A DNA stretch of 19,145 nt from JANXPZ01 sp033853925 (GTDB taxonomy: Bacteria; Eisenbacteria; RBG-16-71-46), in contig JAWOLC010000180.1 of assembly GCA_033853925.1 (NCBI GenBank), positions 1-19,145 of the forward strand, given 5' to 3'. Positions 7,054 to 14,252 of this stretch are shown here, piece by piece (the stretch's first letter is position 1; every line of letters begins with the position of its first letter). Position numbers and translations under genes: made by a program. The notes below the pieces were generated by a model. It was not told the DNA's origin, did not search any database, and saw nothing but the letters and a program-made list of their open reading frames with translations.

Positions 7054-10000
7054 CTAGGCGTGCGCCGCCCGCGCCGTGCCCTTGCGCTCGAGCTTCGCCC
7101 AGCCCGCGCGCCGCCCGACAATCGCCTGCCGGATCGACTTCAGCACCACCGCGTACATGACCTGCCGGTAGACGAAGCGCTGCCAGAACAGCCACCACAG
7201 GTCGCGCGCGCGGGCCCGGTCGAGGCGGTAGGCGACCGCGGCTCCCCCCAGCTCGAGCAGGAAGAAGAAGACGAAGAGCGTGGCGATGCCCATGAACGCC
7301 TCCGTCGCCTGGGGCAGGGGCTGCCAGTCGCGGGTGAGCAGCGCGCTCGTGAGATACGACTGCCCCACGCGCCACAGCGTCCACACGATCTGCAGGTCGA
7401 TGATGGGCGAGAGCACCTGGTAGCCGATCTGGAAGAGCCACAGCCCGGGCAGGCCGACGCGGCCGAACCAGCCGTAGCGCCCGAGCGCGTCGCGGTGCTT
7501 CCACAGGCACTGCAGCGTGCCGTGGGTCCAGCGGAAGCGCTGCTTGAAGAGCGCCCGCAGCGAGTCGGGCGCCTCCGTGTAGCCGATGGCGGCGCTCTCG
7601 TTCACGATGCGCCAGCCCGCGCGCCGGAGCCGCCAGGTGAGGTCCATGTCCTCGGCCAGGGTGTCGGCGACGAACCCGCCGGCGCCCGTCACGGCCGCGC
7701 GGCGCCAGGCGCCGACCGCGCCGGGCACCACGGTGACGGCGTTCAGGAGCGCGTAGGCCCGGCGATCCAGGTTCTGGCTGACCACGTACTCGATCGACTG
7801 CCACAGCGTCCACAGGTTGACGCGGTTGCCCACCCGCACGTTCCCGGCCACGGCGCCCACGCGCGGGTCGGCGAAGTGCCGCACCAGGCGGGGGATCGTC
7901 TCGGGCGTGAAGACCGTGTCGGCGTCGAGGCAGATCAGCACCTCGCCGCCGGCGATCGCCAGGGCGCGGTTGAGGGCCGCCGCCTTGCCCGCATTGGCCT
8001 GGCGCACGAGCGTCACGCGCGCGTCCTCGGCCGCGATGCGCGCCACCTCGTCGCCGGTGCCGTCGGTGGAGCCGTCGTCCACCACGATCACCTCCAGCGG
8101 GGGCTCGGGCCCCGCGAGCACGGCCCGCACCGTGCGGGTGATGACCGCCTGCTCGTTGAAGGCGGGGATCAGCACGCTCACCGTGGGCCGCGGCCCCGCC
8201 GGTGGCCGCCGCTGCCTCGCGCTGGCGACCAGCGCCAGGACGGTGACCCACACCACGCGCAGGGCGCCCAGGCCGATCGCGGTCAGGAAGGCCCAATAGA
8301 GGAAGGTCTCGGTGACGAAGGCGACCTCGAAGGTGGCGAGGTCCACGCCGTGCAGCCGCCGGTCGCGCGCCGCGAGCGCCGGCATCACCTGCTCGCGGGG
8401 CTGCCCGATGAGCTGCGACACGGTCACGAAGCGGTAGCCCTGCCGGGCCAGCGCCGGGATCAGCAGCCGCAGCGCCTCCACCGTGCGGGAGCGGTCGCCG
8501 CCGCCGTCGTGCAGCAGCACCGTGTTGCCGTGCCCGTTCTGGATCTCGGCGAGCACGGCCTGGGCGATGTCGTTGCCCGTGCGCAGGCGCGAGTGCCCGG
8601 TCGAGTCCACGGTGAAGAGGTTCCAGTCCTGTGGGTCCAGGTACTCGCCCACCGTGACGTAGCCGAGCGCGGCCGCGCCCAGCACCGGGATGACCTCCTC
8701 GGCGCTCGTGGGCTCGGCGTCGGCGTTGTAGGGCGCCCGGAAAAGGACGGTCGAGCGCCCCAGCTCGGCCTCGATCACCCGCTGCGTCGCGTTCAGCTCG
8801 AGCCGCAGCCGCTCGGGGGCCACCGCCGCCAGATTGGGGTGGGTGAAGGTGTGGTTGCCGATCTCGTGCCCTTCGGCCCACATGCGCCGCACGAGGTCGG
8901 GGTGCCTCTCGGCGTTCTCGCCGATGACGAAGAAGGTGGCGTGCACGCCGTGCCGGGCCAGCTCGTCCAGGATCTCCCCCGTCCAGGGCGACGAGGGACC
9001 GTCGTCGAAGGTGAGAGCGATCTCCTGCGGGCGAAAGCCCTCGCGGCGGAGGATGTAGGGCGAGGGGTAGCGGTGGTAGCTCTCGTCGGTGAAGAGGCCG
9101 GTCACGGGGTCACGATCCAGGCTGCGGCTGCCGCTCTGCGGCTGTGACTCCACCGCCAGCAGCTCGCCGTCCCCCGAGAAGTCCACGTCGAAGGGGAACT
9201 GCGTGGCCACCAGCCGCGCCGAATCGGGCCCCGCGTCGGGGTGGGCGCGGTCGAGGAAGCCCCACACGTCCGGGTCCTCGCTGCCCAGCACCCACAGGGC
9301 CTCGCCGCGCACGCCGCGCGCCAGCGCCAGGGTGCGCTGGTTCGCCGCCGAGACCGCGTCCAGCATCCACACCTCGTGCTCGCGGCCGTCGTCGTCGCGG
9401 TAGTTGTAGGTGGCGTTCAGCTCGTTCGCGTCGAAGTCCACCACGTCTTCGGGGCGCTCGTCGGGCCGCTCGTCGGCGGCCACCGAGATGGCCTGCTGGT
9501 AGGTGAGCGCGTCGCCGGGGGGCTTGCCGTCGGTCCAGTCGTAGCCATAGGCCCCGATGCCGCACACCAGCTTGGCGGCCGGGACGTCGCGCAGCGTGCG
9601 GTCCAGGGCGGCCGCGAACCAACGGGCCCCGCACAGCGCCCCCGCGTCCTCGTTGCGGCCGTGCTGGTCGTAGCCCATGAGCACGACGAAGTCGCACCAC
9701 TTGGCCACCCCCGCGGCGGGCGGCACGTCGCCCTCGACCGGGAGATCGAAGGACAGCGTCAGGCTGTCGCGGGCGAAGGCCTGGCGGAGCCGCGCGAGGA
9801 ACAGGGGCACGCGCGCCGCGTCGGCCGCGCTCAGGTTCTCGAGATCCACGTTCAAGCCGCGGAAGCCGTGGGCCACCAGCCAGTCGCGGGTGGAGCGCGC
9901 CAGACGCTCCTGCCGCCCCGGATCGGCCAGTAGGAGGTGGGCGCGCAGGGAGTCGAAGGCTCCCTCGTGCGCGTTGGCGAGCACCGGGTGGATGACGATG

Positions 10001-10641
10001 CCGTGATCGCGGCAGATGCGGAGCACGTCCAGGTTGTGCGGCGAGAGGCCCGGGTCCCAGTCACGGGTGTCGAGGTCGTCGCCCTCGGGGCCGAGGCGGA
10101 GCCAGACCGGGAAGAGGTGGGTCAGATGATCGGCGTTGGCCCGCAGGGAATGGACCCCGGTCTCCTGCCACACCGCGTAGAAGGCCCCGAGGATCGGCGG
10201 CGAGGCCTCGCCGCCCCCCTCGGCCGGCGCACCGCCTTGCGACCCGGCGCGGACCGCCTGGAGCCGCGCCTGGTGCGCGCGATTCTCGCTGGCGATCTCG
10301 GCCAGCAGGCGGCGACGCGCCTTCGCCTCGAGGAAGCGCTGCCGCTCGTTGGCGCGCACCGGAAGCAGCGGCAGCGCGGGCCGCACCGCCCGACGCACGG
10401 CGGTGCTCAAGCCGCGCACGGGCGGCAGGATGGGCACGCTCACGAGGCTGATGGCGAAGAGCGCGGCGACCGCCAGGAGGACGGCGCCCAGACCGACGGT
10501 CAGGCGCTGCACCCAGCGCCCGCGACGGCCCGAGGGATCGACGAAGACGGGTGCGCGGCGCGCGGCCGGAGGCCGGCGCCTGCGAGGCTCAGGAGTGGAC
10601 ACTGATCCTGCCGAAGAGACCGGCGTCGGTGACTCCCCCAC
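7054..10641 (-). CDS. Trifunctional exopolysaccharide enzyme: GH18 + NodB deacetylase + GT2 synthase
   Basis: A 1195-residue inner-membrane protein. A basic N-terminus and TM helix (~46-72) lead to a periplasmic GH18 region (~150-465). There 'GLNVDLENL' keeps D266 and the catalytic acid E268 of the DxxDxDxE motif, with earlier Asp positions changed (R261, N264). A NodB/CE4 deacetylase (~535-745) follows with all motifs: 'TFDDGPS' (D546, D547), 'HTFTH' (H597, H601), 'FRAPY' (R635) and 'LLHDGGG' (H711). After a TM segment (~773-806) comes a cytoplasmic GT2 domain with 'VDDGSTD', DAD (906-908), 'AEDMD' (E997, D998) and 'QRFRW' (Q1034-W1038), the processive-synthase signature of PgaC/IcaA-like enzymes. 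C-terminal TM helices close the protein. Likely role: synthesis, partial deacetylation and trimming of a beta-linked amino-sugar polymer. The GTG at 10641 has GGAGG 5 nt upstream and lies inside the upstream gene; GTG at 10602 is an alternative. Confidence 0.92.
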   Translation of the reverse strand: MGESPTPVSSAGSVSTPEPRRRRPPAARRAPVFVDPSGRRGRWVQRLTVGLGAVLLAVAALFAISLVSVPILPPVRGLSTAVRRAVRPALPLLPVRANERQRFLEAKARRRLLAEIASENRAHQARLQAVRAGSQGGAPAEGGGEASPPILGAFYAVWQETGVHSLRANADHLTHLFPVWLRLGPEGDDLDTRDWDPGLSPHNLDVLRICRDHGIVIHPVLANAHEGAFDSLRAHLLLADPGRQERLARSTRDWLVAHGFRGLNVDLENLSAADAARVPLFLARLRQAFARDSLTLSFDLPVEGDVPPAAGVAKWCDFVVLMGYDQHGRNEDAGALCGARWFAAALDRTLRDVPAAKLVCGIGAYGYDWTDGKPPGDALTYQQAISVAADERPDERPEDVVDFDANELNATYNYRDDDGREHEVWMLDAVSAANQRTLALARGVRGEALWVLGSEDPDVWGFLDRAHPDAGPDSARLVATQFPFDVDFSGDGELLAVESQPQSGSRSLDRDPVTGLFTDESYHRYPSPYILRREGFRPQEIALTFDDGPSSPWTGEILDELARHGVHATFFVIGENAERHPDLVRRMWAEGHEIGNHTFTHPNLAAVAPERLRLELNATQRVIEAELGRSTVLFRAPYNADAEPTSAEEVIPVLGAAALGYVTVGEYLDPQDWNLFTVDSTGHSRLRTGNDIAQAVLAEIQNGHGNTVLLHDGGGDRSRTVEALRLLIPALARQGYRFVTVSQLIGQPREQVMPALAARDRRLHGVDLATFEVAFVTETFLYWAFLTAIGLGALRVVWVTVLALVASARQRRPPAGPRPTVSVLIPAFNEQAVITRTVRAVLAGPEPPLEVIVVDDGSTDGTGDEVARIAAEDARVTLVRQANAGKAAALNRALAIAGGEVLICLDADTVFTPETIPRLVRHFADPRVGAVAGNVRVGNRVNLWTLWQSIEYVVSQNLDRRAYALLNAVTVVPGAVGAWRRAAVTGAGGFVADTLAEDMDLTWRLRRAGWRIVNESAAIGYTEAPDSLRALFKQRFRWTHGTLQCLWKHRDALGRYGWFGRVGLPGLWLFQIGYQVLSPIIDLQIVWTLWRVGQSYLTSALLTRDWQPLPQATEAFMGIATLFVFFFLLELGGAAVAYRLDRARARDLWWLFWQRFVYRQVMYAVVLKSIRQAIVGRRAGWAKLERKGTARAAHA

Positions 10642-11518
10642 CCTGGCCTCCGGAGACCCCCAGGGTCACGCCGAAGTGGGGCACGACCTCCCAGGTGAAG
10701 CCGCCGTCCACGACGGCGAGCCAGCGGCGGTGGGCCTCGCGGCTCCACACGCTGCCCCCCTCGATCCAGCCCGAGAGGCGCGGGCCCATCTGCTGGGTGA
10801 GAGCGAGGGACGCCACCCCATCCGCGTGGTGGCCGCTGTCGAGCGCGTTGGCGACCCAGTCGGCCTCGAACGTCCCGCCCAGCGTGGTCTGCTTGCCCAG
10901 AGGCACGGCCCAGGGCAGGGCCGCTCCCGCCTCGGCCACGCGCGACCCCGGGCCGTTGGGCGCGCCGGGGAGGCGCCCCCACGCGCTCACGGTCAGGGCC
11001 GCGTGCCCCTCCCCCGCCCCGGCGAGTCGCTGGCGCAGGCGCAGAGTCGTGGGCCCGAACCCCCGCTCCTCCACGGGCACGGCGTCCACGCCCTGCTCGA
11101 CGCGATCGACGTTCCAGGGCTCGAGGAGCACGTCCGCTTCGAGGCCATGCCCGAGCCCACGGCGGATCTCCGCGTGCATCACCTCGAGCGATCGCGCCTG
11201 CAGATTGCCCTCGATCTGGTCGGCCGAGCCGCCCACCAGCGAGAGGTCCCAGTCCCAGTCGCCCTCGTCGAGGACGTAGGGATCGTCGGTCAGCTCCTCG
11301 CGGTCGGTGCTGGGCTCGCGCAGCACCCCGTTCGGGAGCACGGGCACGAGACGGCCCTGGCCACGCGGCGCCGGCGTGCCCCCGCCGGCGTGAGGATTGT
11401 GTGGATTGCCCTGGCCGGGCTGGGCGAGCGCGGGAGTGGCCGACACGAGCAGCAGGAGAGAGAAGGCGGCTGCGCCCCAGGCACGGGCGCGAACGAGGTA
11501 CGGCGTCGAATGGTCCAT
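10589..11518 (-). CDS. Outer-membrane protein of the PF13557-like 'transporter' type
   Basis: A 309-residue exported protein. Residues 1-32 are a signal peptide (cleavage after 'ALA', Q33) and a Gly/Pro/His/Asn-rich linker runs to ~55. 'TDREELTDDPYVLDEGDW' (71-88) matches the tDRPdvTdspytv..GhwqvE opening of the PF13557 family, an outer-membrane group labelled MetA-pathway of phenol degradation. Later strands such as 'FGPTTLRLRQRL' (154-165) and 'LSGWIEGGSVW' (248-258) also fit that family. The family name reflects one early member and says little about substrate. The ATG at 11518 has GGAGG 11 nt upstream. Its 3' end overlaps the start of the polysaccharide synthase gene by 53 bp, so the two are co-transcribed and probably co-translated. 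From this context it may help pass or anchor the polymer at the outer membrane. Confidence 0.75.
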   Translation of the reverse strand: MDHSTPYLVRARAWGAAAFSLLLLVSATPALAQPGQGNPHNPHAGGGTPAPRGQGRLVPVLPNGVLREPSTDREELTDDPYVLDEGDWDWDLSLVGGSADQIEGNLQARSLEVMHAEIRRGLGHGLEADVLLEPWNVDRVEQGVDAVPVEERGFGPTTLRLRQRLAGAGEGHAALTVSAWGRLPGAPNGPGSRVAEAGAALPWAVPLGKQTTLGGTFEADWVANALDSGHHADGVASLALTQQMGPRLSGWIEGGSVWSREAHRRWLAVVDGGFTWEVVPHFGVTLGVSGGQGGGVTDAGLFGRISVHS

Positions 11519-11568
11519 GGCGCGAAACTACCTCCGCGAGCCGGCGGCGGCCACAGCGAACCTGCCGG

Positions 11569-11580
11569 CTCCACGTGGAG
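11569..11580. promoter_or_regulatory. 12-bp perfect palindrome, candidate operator
   Basis: CTCCACGTGGAG is perfectly self-complementary. It lies 51-62 bp upstream of the ATG (11518, minus strand) of the outer-membrane/polysaccharide synthase pair, a normal position for a repressor or activator site. No second copy was noticed in the window and no adjacent regulator gene is present. Confidence 0.3.
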
Positions 11581-11651
11581 ATCACGCGGCCCCCCCGTAT
11601 CTCTTCGGCCGGCCGGGCTCCTGACCTGAGCCTCAATACAGGGATGCGGGC

Positions 11652-11679
11652 GCCCCCGGCGGATCGCTCCGCCGGGGGC
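11652..11679 (-). terminator. Strong hairpin with GNRA loop after the small secreted protein gene
   Basis: Perfect 12-bp stem (GCCCCCGGCGGA / TCCGCCGGGGGC). On the minus strand the loop reads GCGA, a stable GNRA tetraloop, which favours the minus strand as the transcribed one. It is ~92 nt downstream of the stop at 11771 and ~135 bp upstream of the next minus-strand ATG. No U-tract follows on the minus strand; on the plus strand TATT follows, so action in both directions is possible. Confidence 0.55.
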
Positions 11680-11770
11680 TATTGCCGGGACCTGTCGTCC
11701 TGGCGAAAGCCGCGCCGGCCACTACCCCTCACCCTGGCCACGACACCGGCCAGCGCGGCGGATTCCTTCG

Positions 11771-12094
11771 TCAGATCACCCGGCGGTTGTGCTTGAGCCG
11801 CCAGATGCGCGCGTTCTGCCGGTCGAGAGCGCGATTCAGGTGCGCCCGCTCGCGGGGCGTCACGCGGCCGTTGGCCTTGGCGCGCAGCTCCATGCGACGG
11901 ATGTGCCGCTCGCCGCGCTGCAGGGACCGCGCCTCTCGCGGCGTGAGCCGCCCGCTGCGCACGCCGCGGTGGATGCGGACCTCCTGCCGCGCGATGCGCC
12001 GGTTGACGTTCGGCGTCGCCGTGCCGGCCGACGCCACTCCGGCCAGAGAGACCGCGAGAGCGGTCGCCAGGATCAGGATCGTGAGGCGCTTCAT
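11771..12094 (-). CDS. Small secreted basic protein with two GxLTxxE repeats
   Basis: A 107-residue exported protein of unknown function. Residues 1-23 are a signal peptide (MKRLTILILATALAVSLAGVASA). The mature part is helical and strongly basic. It contains two related units, 'SGRLTPREARSLQRGERHIRRME' (read only as a G-x-L-T-x-x-E-x-x-x-L pattern) and 'NGRVTPRERAHLNRALDRQNARI', ending 'KHNRRVI'. Such GxLTxxE pairs, with a preceding 'R.x.RQ..RI..G' segment and a final 'khN' tail, occur in small periplasmic proteins of many Gram-negative bacteria. The spacing is faintly like a degenerate EF-hand, but the acidic ligands are missing. The ATG at 12094 has AGGAGG ~6-7 nt upstream, so it is probably well translated. 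It appears monocistronic and is followed by strong hairpins. Confidence 0.8.
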   Translation of the reverse strand: MKRLTILILATALAVSLAGVASAGTATPNVNRRIARQEVRIHRGVRSGRLTPREARSLQRGERHIRRMELRAKANGRVTPRERAHLNRALDRQNARIWRLKHNRRVI

Positions 12095-12429
12095 GGATGT
12101 CCTCCTCTCGAGGTTCGGCGAATCGCGGGGGAGCCCGCGTCCTCCGTCCCGCTCCGGACCCGGTCGGCTCGGGGCGGTGCGCTTCGCTCGGACATCGAGA
12201 GCAGGGGCCGTGCCGCACGGCGCGCGCCCGGGGGAGCGGCCCGAGAGTCAGCGAGTTAGCGCGTCAGGCCATTCGGCCCGCTCGCGGAGCGAACCAGCCG
12301 GGTGAACCGCGGGGTCCATCCGGCGTGCGAACCCCTGGACCCCGAGGTACATAAGGAGACTGCCGAGCGCCGGCGCTCGGCGCCCCGGGCTGGAGCCTCG
12401 CGGCGGCTACCTCTCGGGCTGGGGTCCGC
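12095..12429. other. Intergenic region with inverted repeats
   Basis: These 335 bp separate the barrel gene (ends 12430) from the small secreted protein gene (starts 12094). No credible coding frame was seen. The region holds a 6-bp stem CGCGGG/CCCGCG (12124-12139) in the leader of the small gene. It also holds a 9-bp stem CGGGGTCCA/TGGACCCCG with a 17-nt loop (12310-12344) and the palindrome at 12362-12381. A promoter for the small gene must lie here, but no convincing -35/-10 pair is visible. Confidence 0.5.
12362..12381 (-). terminator. Palindromic hairpin after the 12430-13068 barrel gene
   Basis: A perfect 20-bp palindrome (half-site GCCGAGCGCC) that can fold as an 8-bp stem with a CCGG loop. 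It begins ~48 nt past the stop codon on the minus strand and is followed there by AGTCTCCTTATGT, a loosely T-containing tract. A terminator is the most likely role. Confidence 0.45.
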
Positions 12430-13068
12430 TCAGAGGTCGTAGGCGAAGCCGAGCATGGCCCGCTCCGTCCAGAGCGGATTCGCCTTCTCCCCGTTCGAGA
12501 GCCCTTCCATCGTCCGCTTGGGGAAGGCGGCCATCTCCCTGTACTCCATGCGCAGCGACCAGTGTTCCCGCCAGCGGTAGAACGTGCCCACGCCGAAGTT
12601 GGCGGCGAAGGGGACGGGCATGGTCGTGAGCTGCTGCGGGTAGGTGCGCGGGCCGTTGTGGGGGAGGAAGCTCATCGCTCCGGCGCCGCCGGCGAGATAG
12701 GGCGTCCAGGGCGAGCGCCCGACCGGGAACCTGAGCAGCAGGCTGGCGTGCAGGGAGAGGATATCGGGCGTCCTCACGTACTGCGTGCCGAGGACCCCGA
12801 GATTCGTGTACTTCCGGACCGGCAGCAACCAGGAGAACTCGCCCTCGAGCGCCAGGTTCCGGCTCAAGCTGTAGGTCGCGGACCCGGCCACGGGCAGGTT
12901 CAGGAAGTTACCCGGCAGCGCCGTGTCGTTCCGGTTCAGGAACTGGAAGCCACCCATCAGCGAGAGCTGGCTCCAGTGCCCCGGCTCGGCGTCGGCGCCC
13001 GACGCGGGGCCCAGGATCAGGAACGCGGCAATGCCCGCAAGCGCGAGGATCGGTCGTGGACCTCTCAT
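12430..13068 (-). CDS. Small outer-membrane beta-barrel protein (OmpA-barrel-like)
   Basis: A 212-residue exported protein. The signal peptide covers ~1-27 (MRGPRP start, hydrophobic LALAGIAAFLIL core, Ala/Gly cleavage region). The mature part has about eight amphipathic strands: 'HWSQLSLMGGFQFL' (31-44), 'NLALEGEFSWLLPV' (71-84), 'ILSLHASLLLRFPV' (103-116), 'PYLAGGAGAMSF' (123-134), 'FAANFGVGTFYRW' (154-166), 'SLRMEYREM' (171-179) and a final 'ERAMLGFAYDL'. This fits small eight-stranded barrels of the OmpA/PF13505 type. The ATG at 13068 was chosen because it starts the signal peptide and has GGGAG ~9-10 nt upstream; an in-frame upstream start at 13119 would put 17 charged residues before the signal. 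The ligand or role is unknown. A palindromic hairpin follows the gene. Confidence 0.75.
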   Translation of the reverse strand: MRGPRPILALAGIAAFLILGPASGADAEPGHWSQLSLMGGFQFLNRNDTALPGNFLNLPVAGSATYSLSRNLALEGEFSWLLPVRKYTNLGVLGTQYVRTPDILSLHASLLLRFPVGRSPWTPYLAGGAGAMSFLPHNGPRTYPQQLTTMPVPFAANFGVGTFYRWREHWSLRMEYREMAAFPKRTMEGLSNGEKANPLWTERAMLGFAYDL

Positions 13069-13431
13069 GTCGGTCTTCTCCCTCGTTCGATTGACGCCGG
13101 CGGGGGATGCCCGGTTCACCGTGGGGCGCGACGGAGTGGAGCGCGTCCGCGCGCAGAACTGCGGCAGCTACTCAGATGGTCCACGCGCCTCGCCGTTCCG
13201 TGCGAAACGAGCGCGCGTCGCCCGGTGGCGCGATCGCGACCGCGCTCCCTCGCGCCGCCGGCCGCCCGCGCCGCCGTCGGCCCGCGCGTCGCGAGCCACG
13301 CGGCGGGACGAAGCCGGCCATGGATGAGCCCGCCACTGCCAAAGCTGAGCCCGCCATGCCGGAACGGTCCTGTGCGCCCCCCGAGCGAGGTTCGGCGGGC
13401 CCCACGCCGACGGCCTCCCCGGGCGGGCCGC
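13069..13431. other. Intergenic region upstream of the small barrel gene
   Basis: These 363 bp lie between phzF (ends 13432) and the small barrel gene (starts 13068), both on the minus strand. No supported coding frame, RNA gene or clear promoter was seen. The only distinct structure is a pair of 11-bp direct repeats at 13325-13356. A 64-codon open frame on the minus strand here (ending near 13172) is Ala/Arg-rich and looks like GC-driven noise. Confidence 0.45.
13325..13356. repeat. Two 11-bp direct repeats spaced 21 bp apart
   Basis: TGAGCCCGCCA occurs at 13325-13335 and again at 13346-13356. The start-to-start distance of 21 bp is two helical turns, so a dimeric regulator could bind both on the same face. 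The location is ~76 bp beyond the phzF stop and ~260 bp upstream of the small barrel gene, which makes a direct promoter role uncertain. Confidence 0.4.
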
Positions 13432-14217
13432 TCAAGCCGGGACTTCGATCGCGCCCTCGAGGTAGGGCGCTGCGCGCCCCGCGACGATCACGCGCTCGCC
13501 CAGGTCCTCGCAGAAGATCTCGCCCCCTCGGGCCGAGATCTGCCGGGCGTGGAGCGTCTTCTTGCCGAGCCGCCGCGACCAGTAGGGGACCAGGGTGCAG
13601 TGGGCGGAGCCGGTGACCGGATCCTCGGGGATGCCGAGCCGCGGGGCGAAGAAGCGCGAGACGAAGTCGCAGTCCCGCCCGGCCGCGGTGACGCAGACGG
13701 CGAAGGCGCTCAGCGCCCTGACCCGGTCGAAGTCGGGGGTGAGCGCGCCCACCTCCGCCTCGCTCCCCAGCACCACCAGCAGATCGCGCGACTGCAGGGT
13801 CGCGCGCGGCGTCGCCCCCAGCGCCTCGCCGAGCCCCGCCGGCGGAGCGCACTCCTCGGCCGGGCGGGAGGGGAACTCCATGGCCAGCAGCTCGCCGGCC
13901 CGCTCGATCACCAACGGACCGCTCTTCGAGTGGAAGGTGACGCTCGTGCGCCCCGCGTCGAGCCAGTTGAACACCACCCAGGCCGAGGCGAGGGTGGCGT
14001 GCCCGCAGAGGTCCACCTCGGCGGCGGGGGTGAACCAGCGGATGTCGAAGTCGCGCCCTCGGGCGACGAAGAAGGCGGTCTCCGACAGGTTGTTCTCCGC
14101 CGCGATGGACTGCATGAGCGGCTCGTCCAGCCAGCGCTCGAGCGGGCAGACCGCGGCCGGGTTGCCGCGGAAGACCTCCCCCGTGAAGGCGTCCACCTGG
14201 TAGATCGGGATCCTCAT
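13432..14217 (-). CDS. PhzF family isomerase/epimerase-like protein
   Basis: A 261-residue cytoplasmic enzyme of the PhzF/DapF-fold family. These enzymes catalyse acid-base isomerisations such as the dihydro-anthranilate step of phenazine synthesis; most members have unknown substrates. The family landmarks are in order: 'VDAFTGEVFRGNPAAV' (8-23), 'NNLSETAFF' with the catalytic Glu E46, 'WFTPAAEVDLCGHATLA' (61-77, with H73), and 'EDPVTGSAHC' (198-207). The length is slightly below the usual ~260-290. The ATG at 14217 has GGAGG 6 nt upstream. It is the last gene of a minus-strand run after eamA and a GNAT acetyltransferase gene, 35 bp after the latter. No phenazine genes are present, so a metabolite-modifying or detoxifying role is more likely than phenazine synthesis. 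Confidence 0.9.
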   Translation of the reverse strand: MRIPIYQVDAFTGEVFRGNPAAVCPLERWLDEPLMQSIAAENNLSETAFFVARGRDFDIRWFTPAAEVDLCGHATLASAWVVFNWLDAGRTSVTFHSKSGPLVIERAGELLAMEFPSRPAEECAPPAGLGEALGATPRATLQSRDLLVVLGSEAEVGALTPDFDRVRALSAFAVCVTAAGRDCDFVSRFFAPRLGIPEDPVTGSAHCTLVPYWSRRLGKKTLHARQISARGGEIFCEDLGERVIVAGRAAPYLEGAIEVPA

Positions 14218-14252
14218 GCGTCACCTCCCGCTCGCGAGTCGGCCGGCGCCGG

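Noticed and set aside
7060..9147. Long plus-strand open frame antisense to the polysaccharide synthase
   Set aside because: No recognisable motif, low-complexity composition, and complete overlap with a gene whose catalytic motifs are all on the other strand.
11579..11680. Structured region next to the strong hairpin considered as a riboswitch
   Set aside because: No known riboswitch core motif (SAM, cobalamin, c-di-GMP, fluoride, guanidine, ZTP) could be matched, and the adjacent genes give no metabolic hint.
12311..12343. Stem with 'GTGCGAACCCC' that recalls a tRNA T-arm
   Set aside because: The arms and loop lengths do not fit a T-arm, and no acceptor, D or anticodon arms could be drawn on either strand.
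13172..13366. Possible 64-residue minus-strand small protein
   Set aside because: Ala/Arg-rich composition, no ribosome site of note and no sign of a signal peptide or fold; treated as non-coding.
13432..14217. PhzF taken as evidence of phenazine biosynthesis
   Set aside because: No other phz gene is present; PhzF-like proteins are widespread and mostly unrelated to phenazines.
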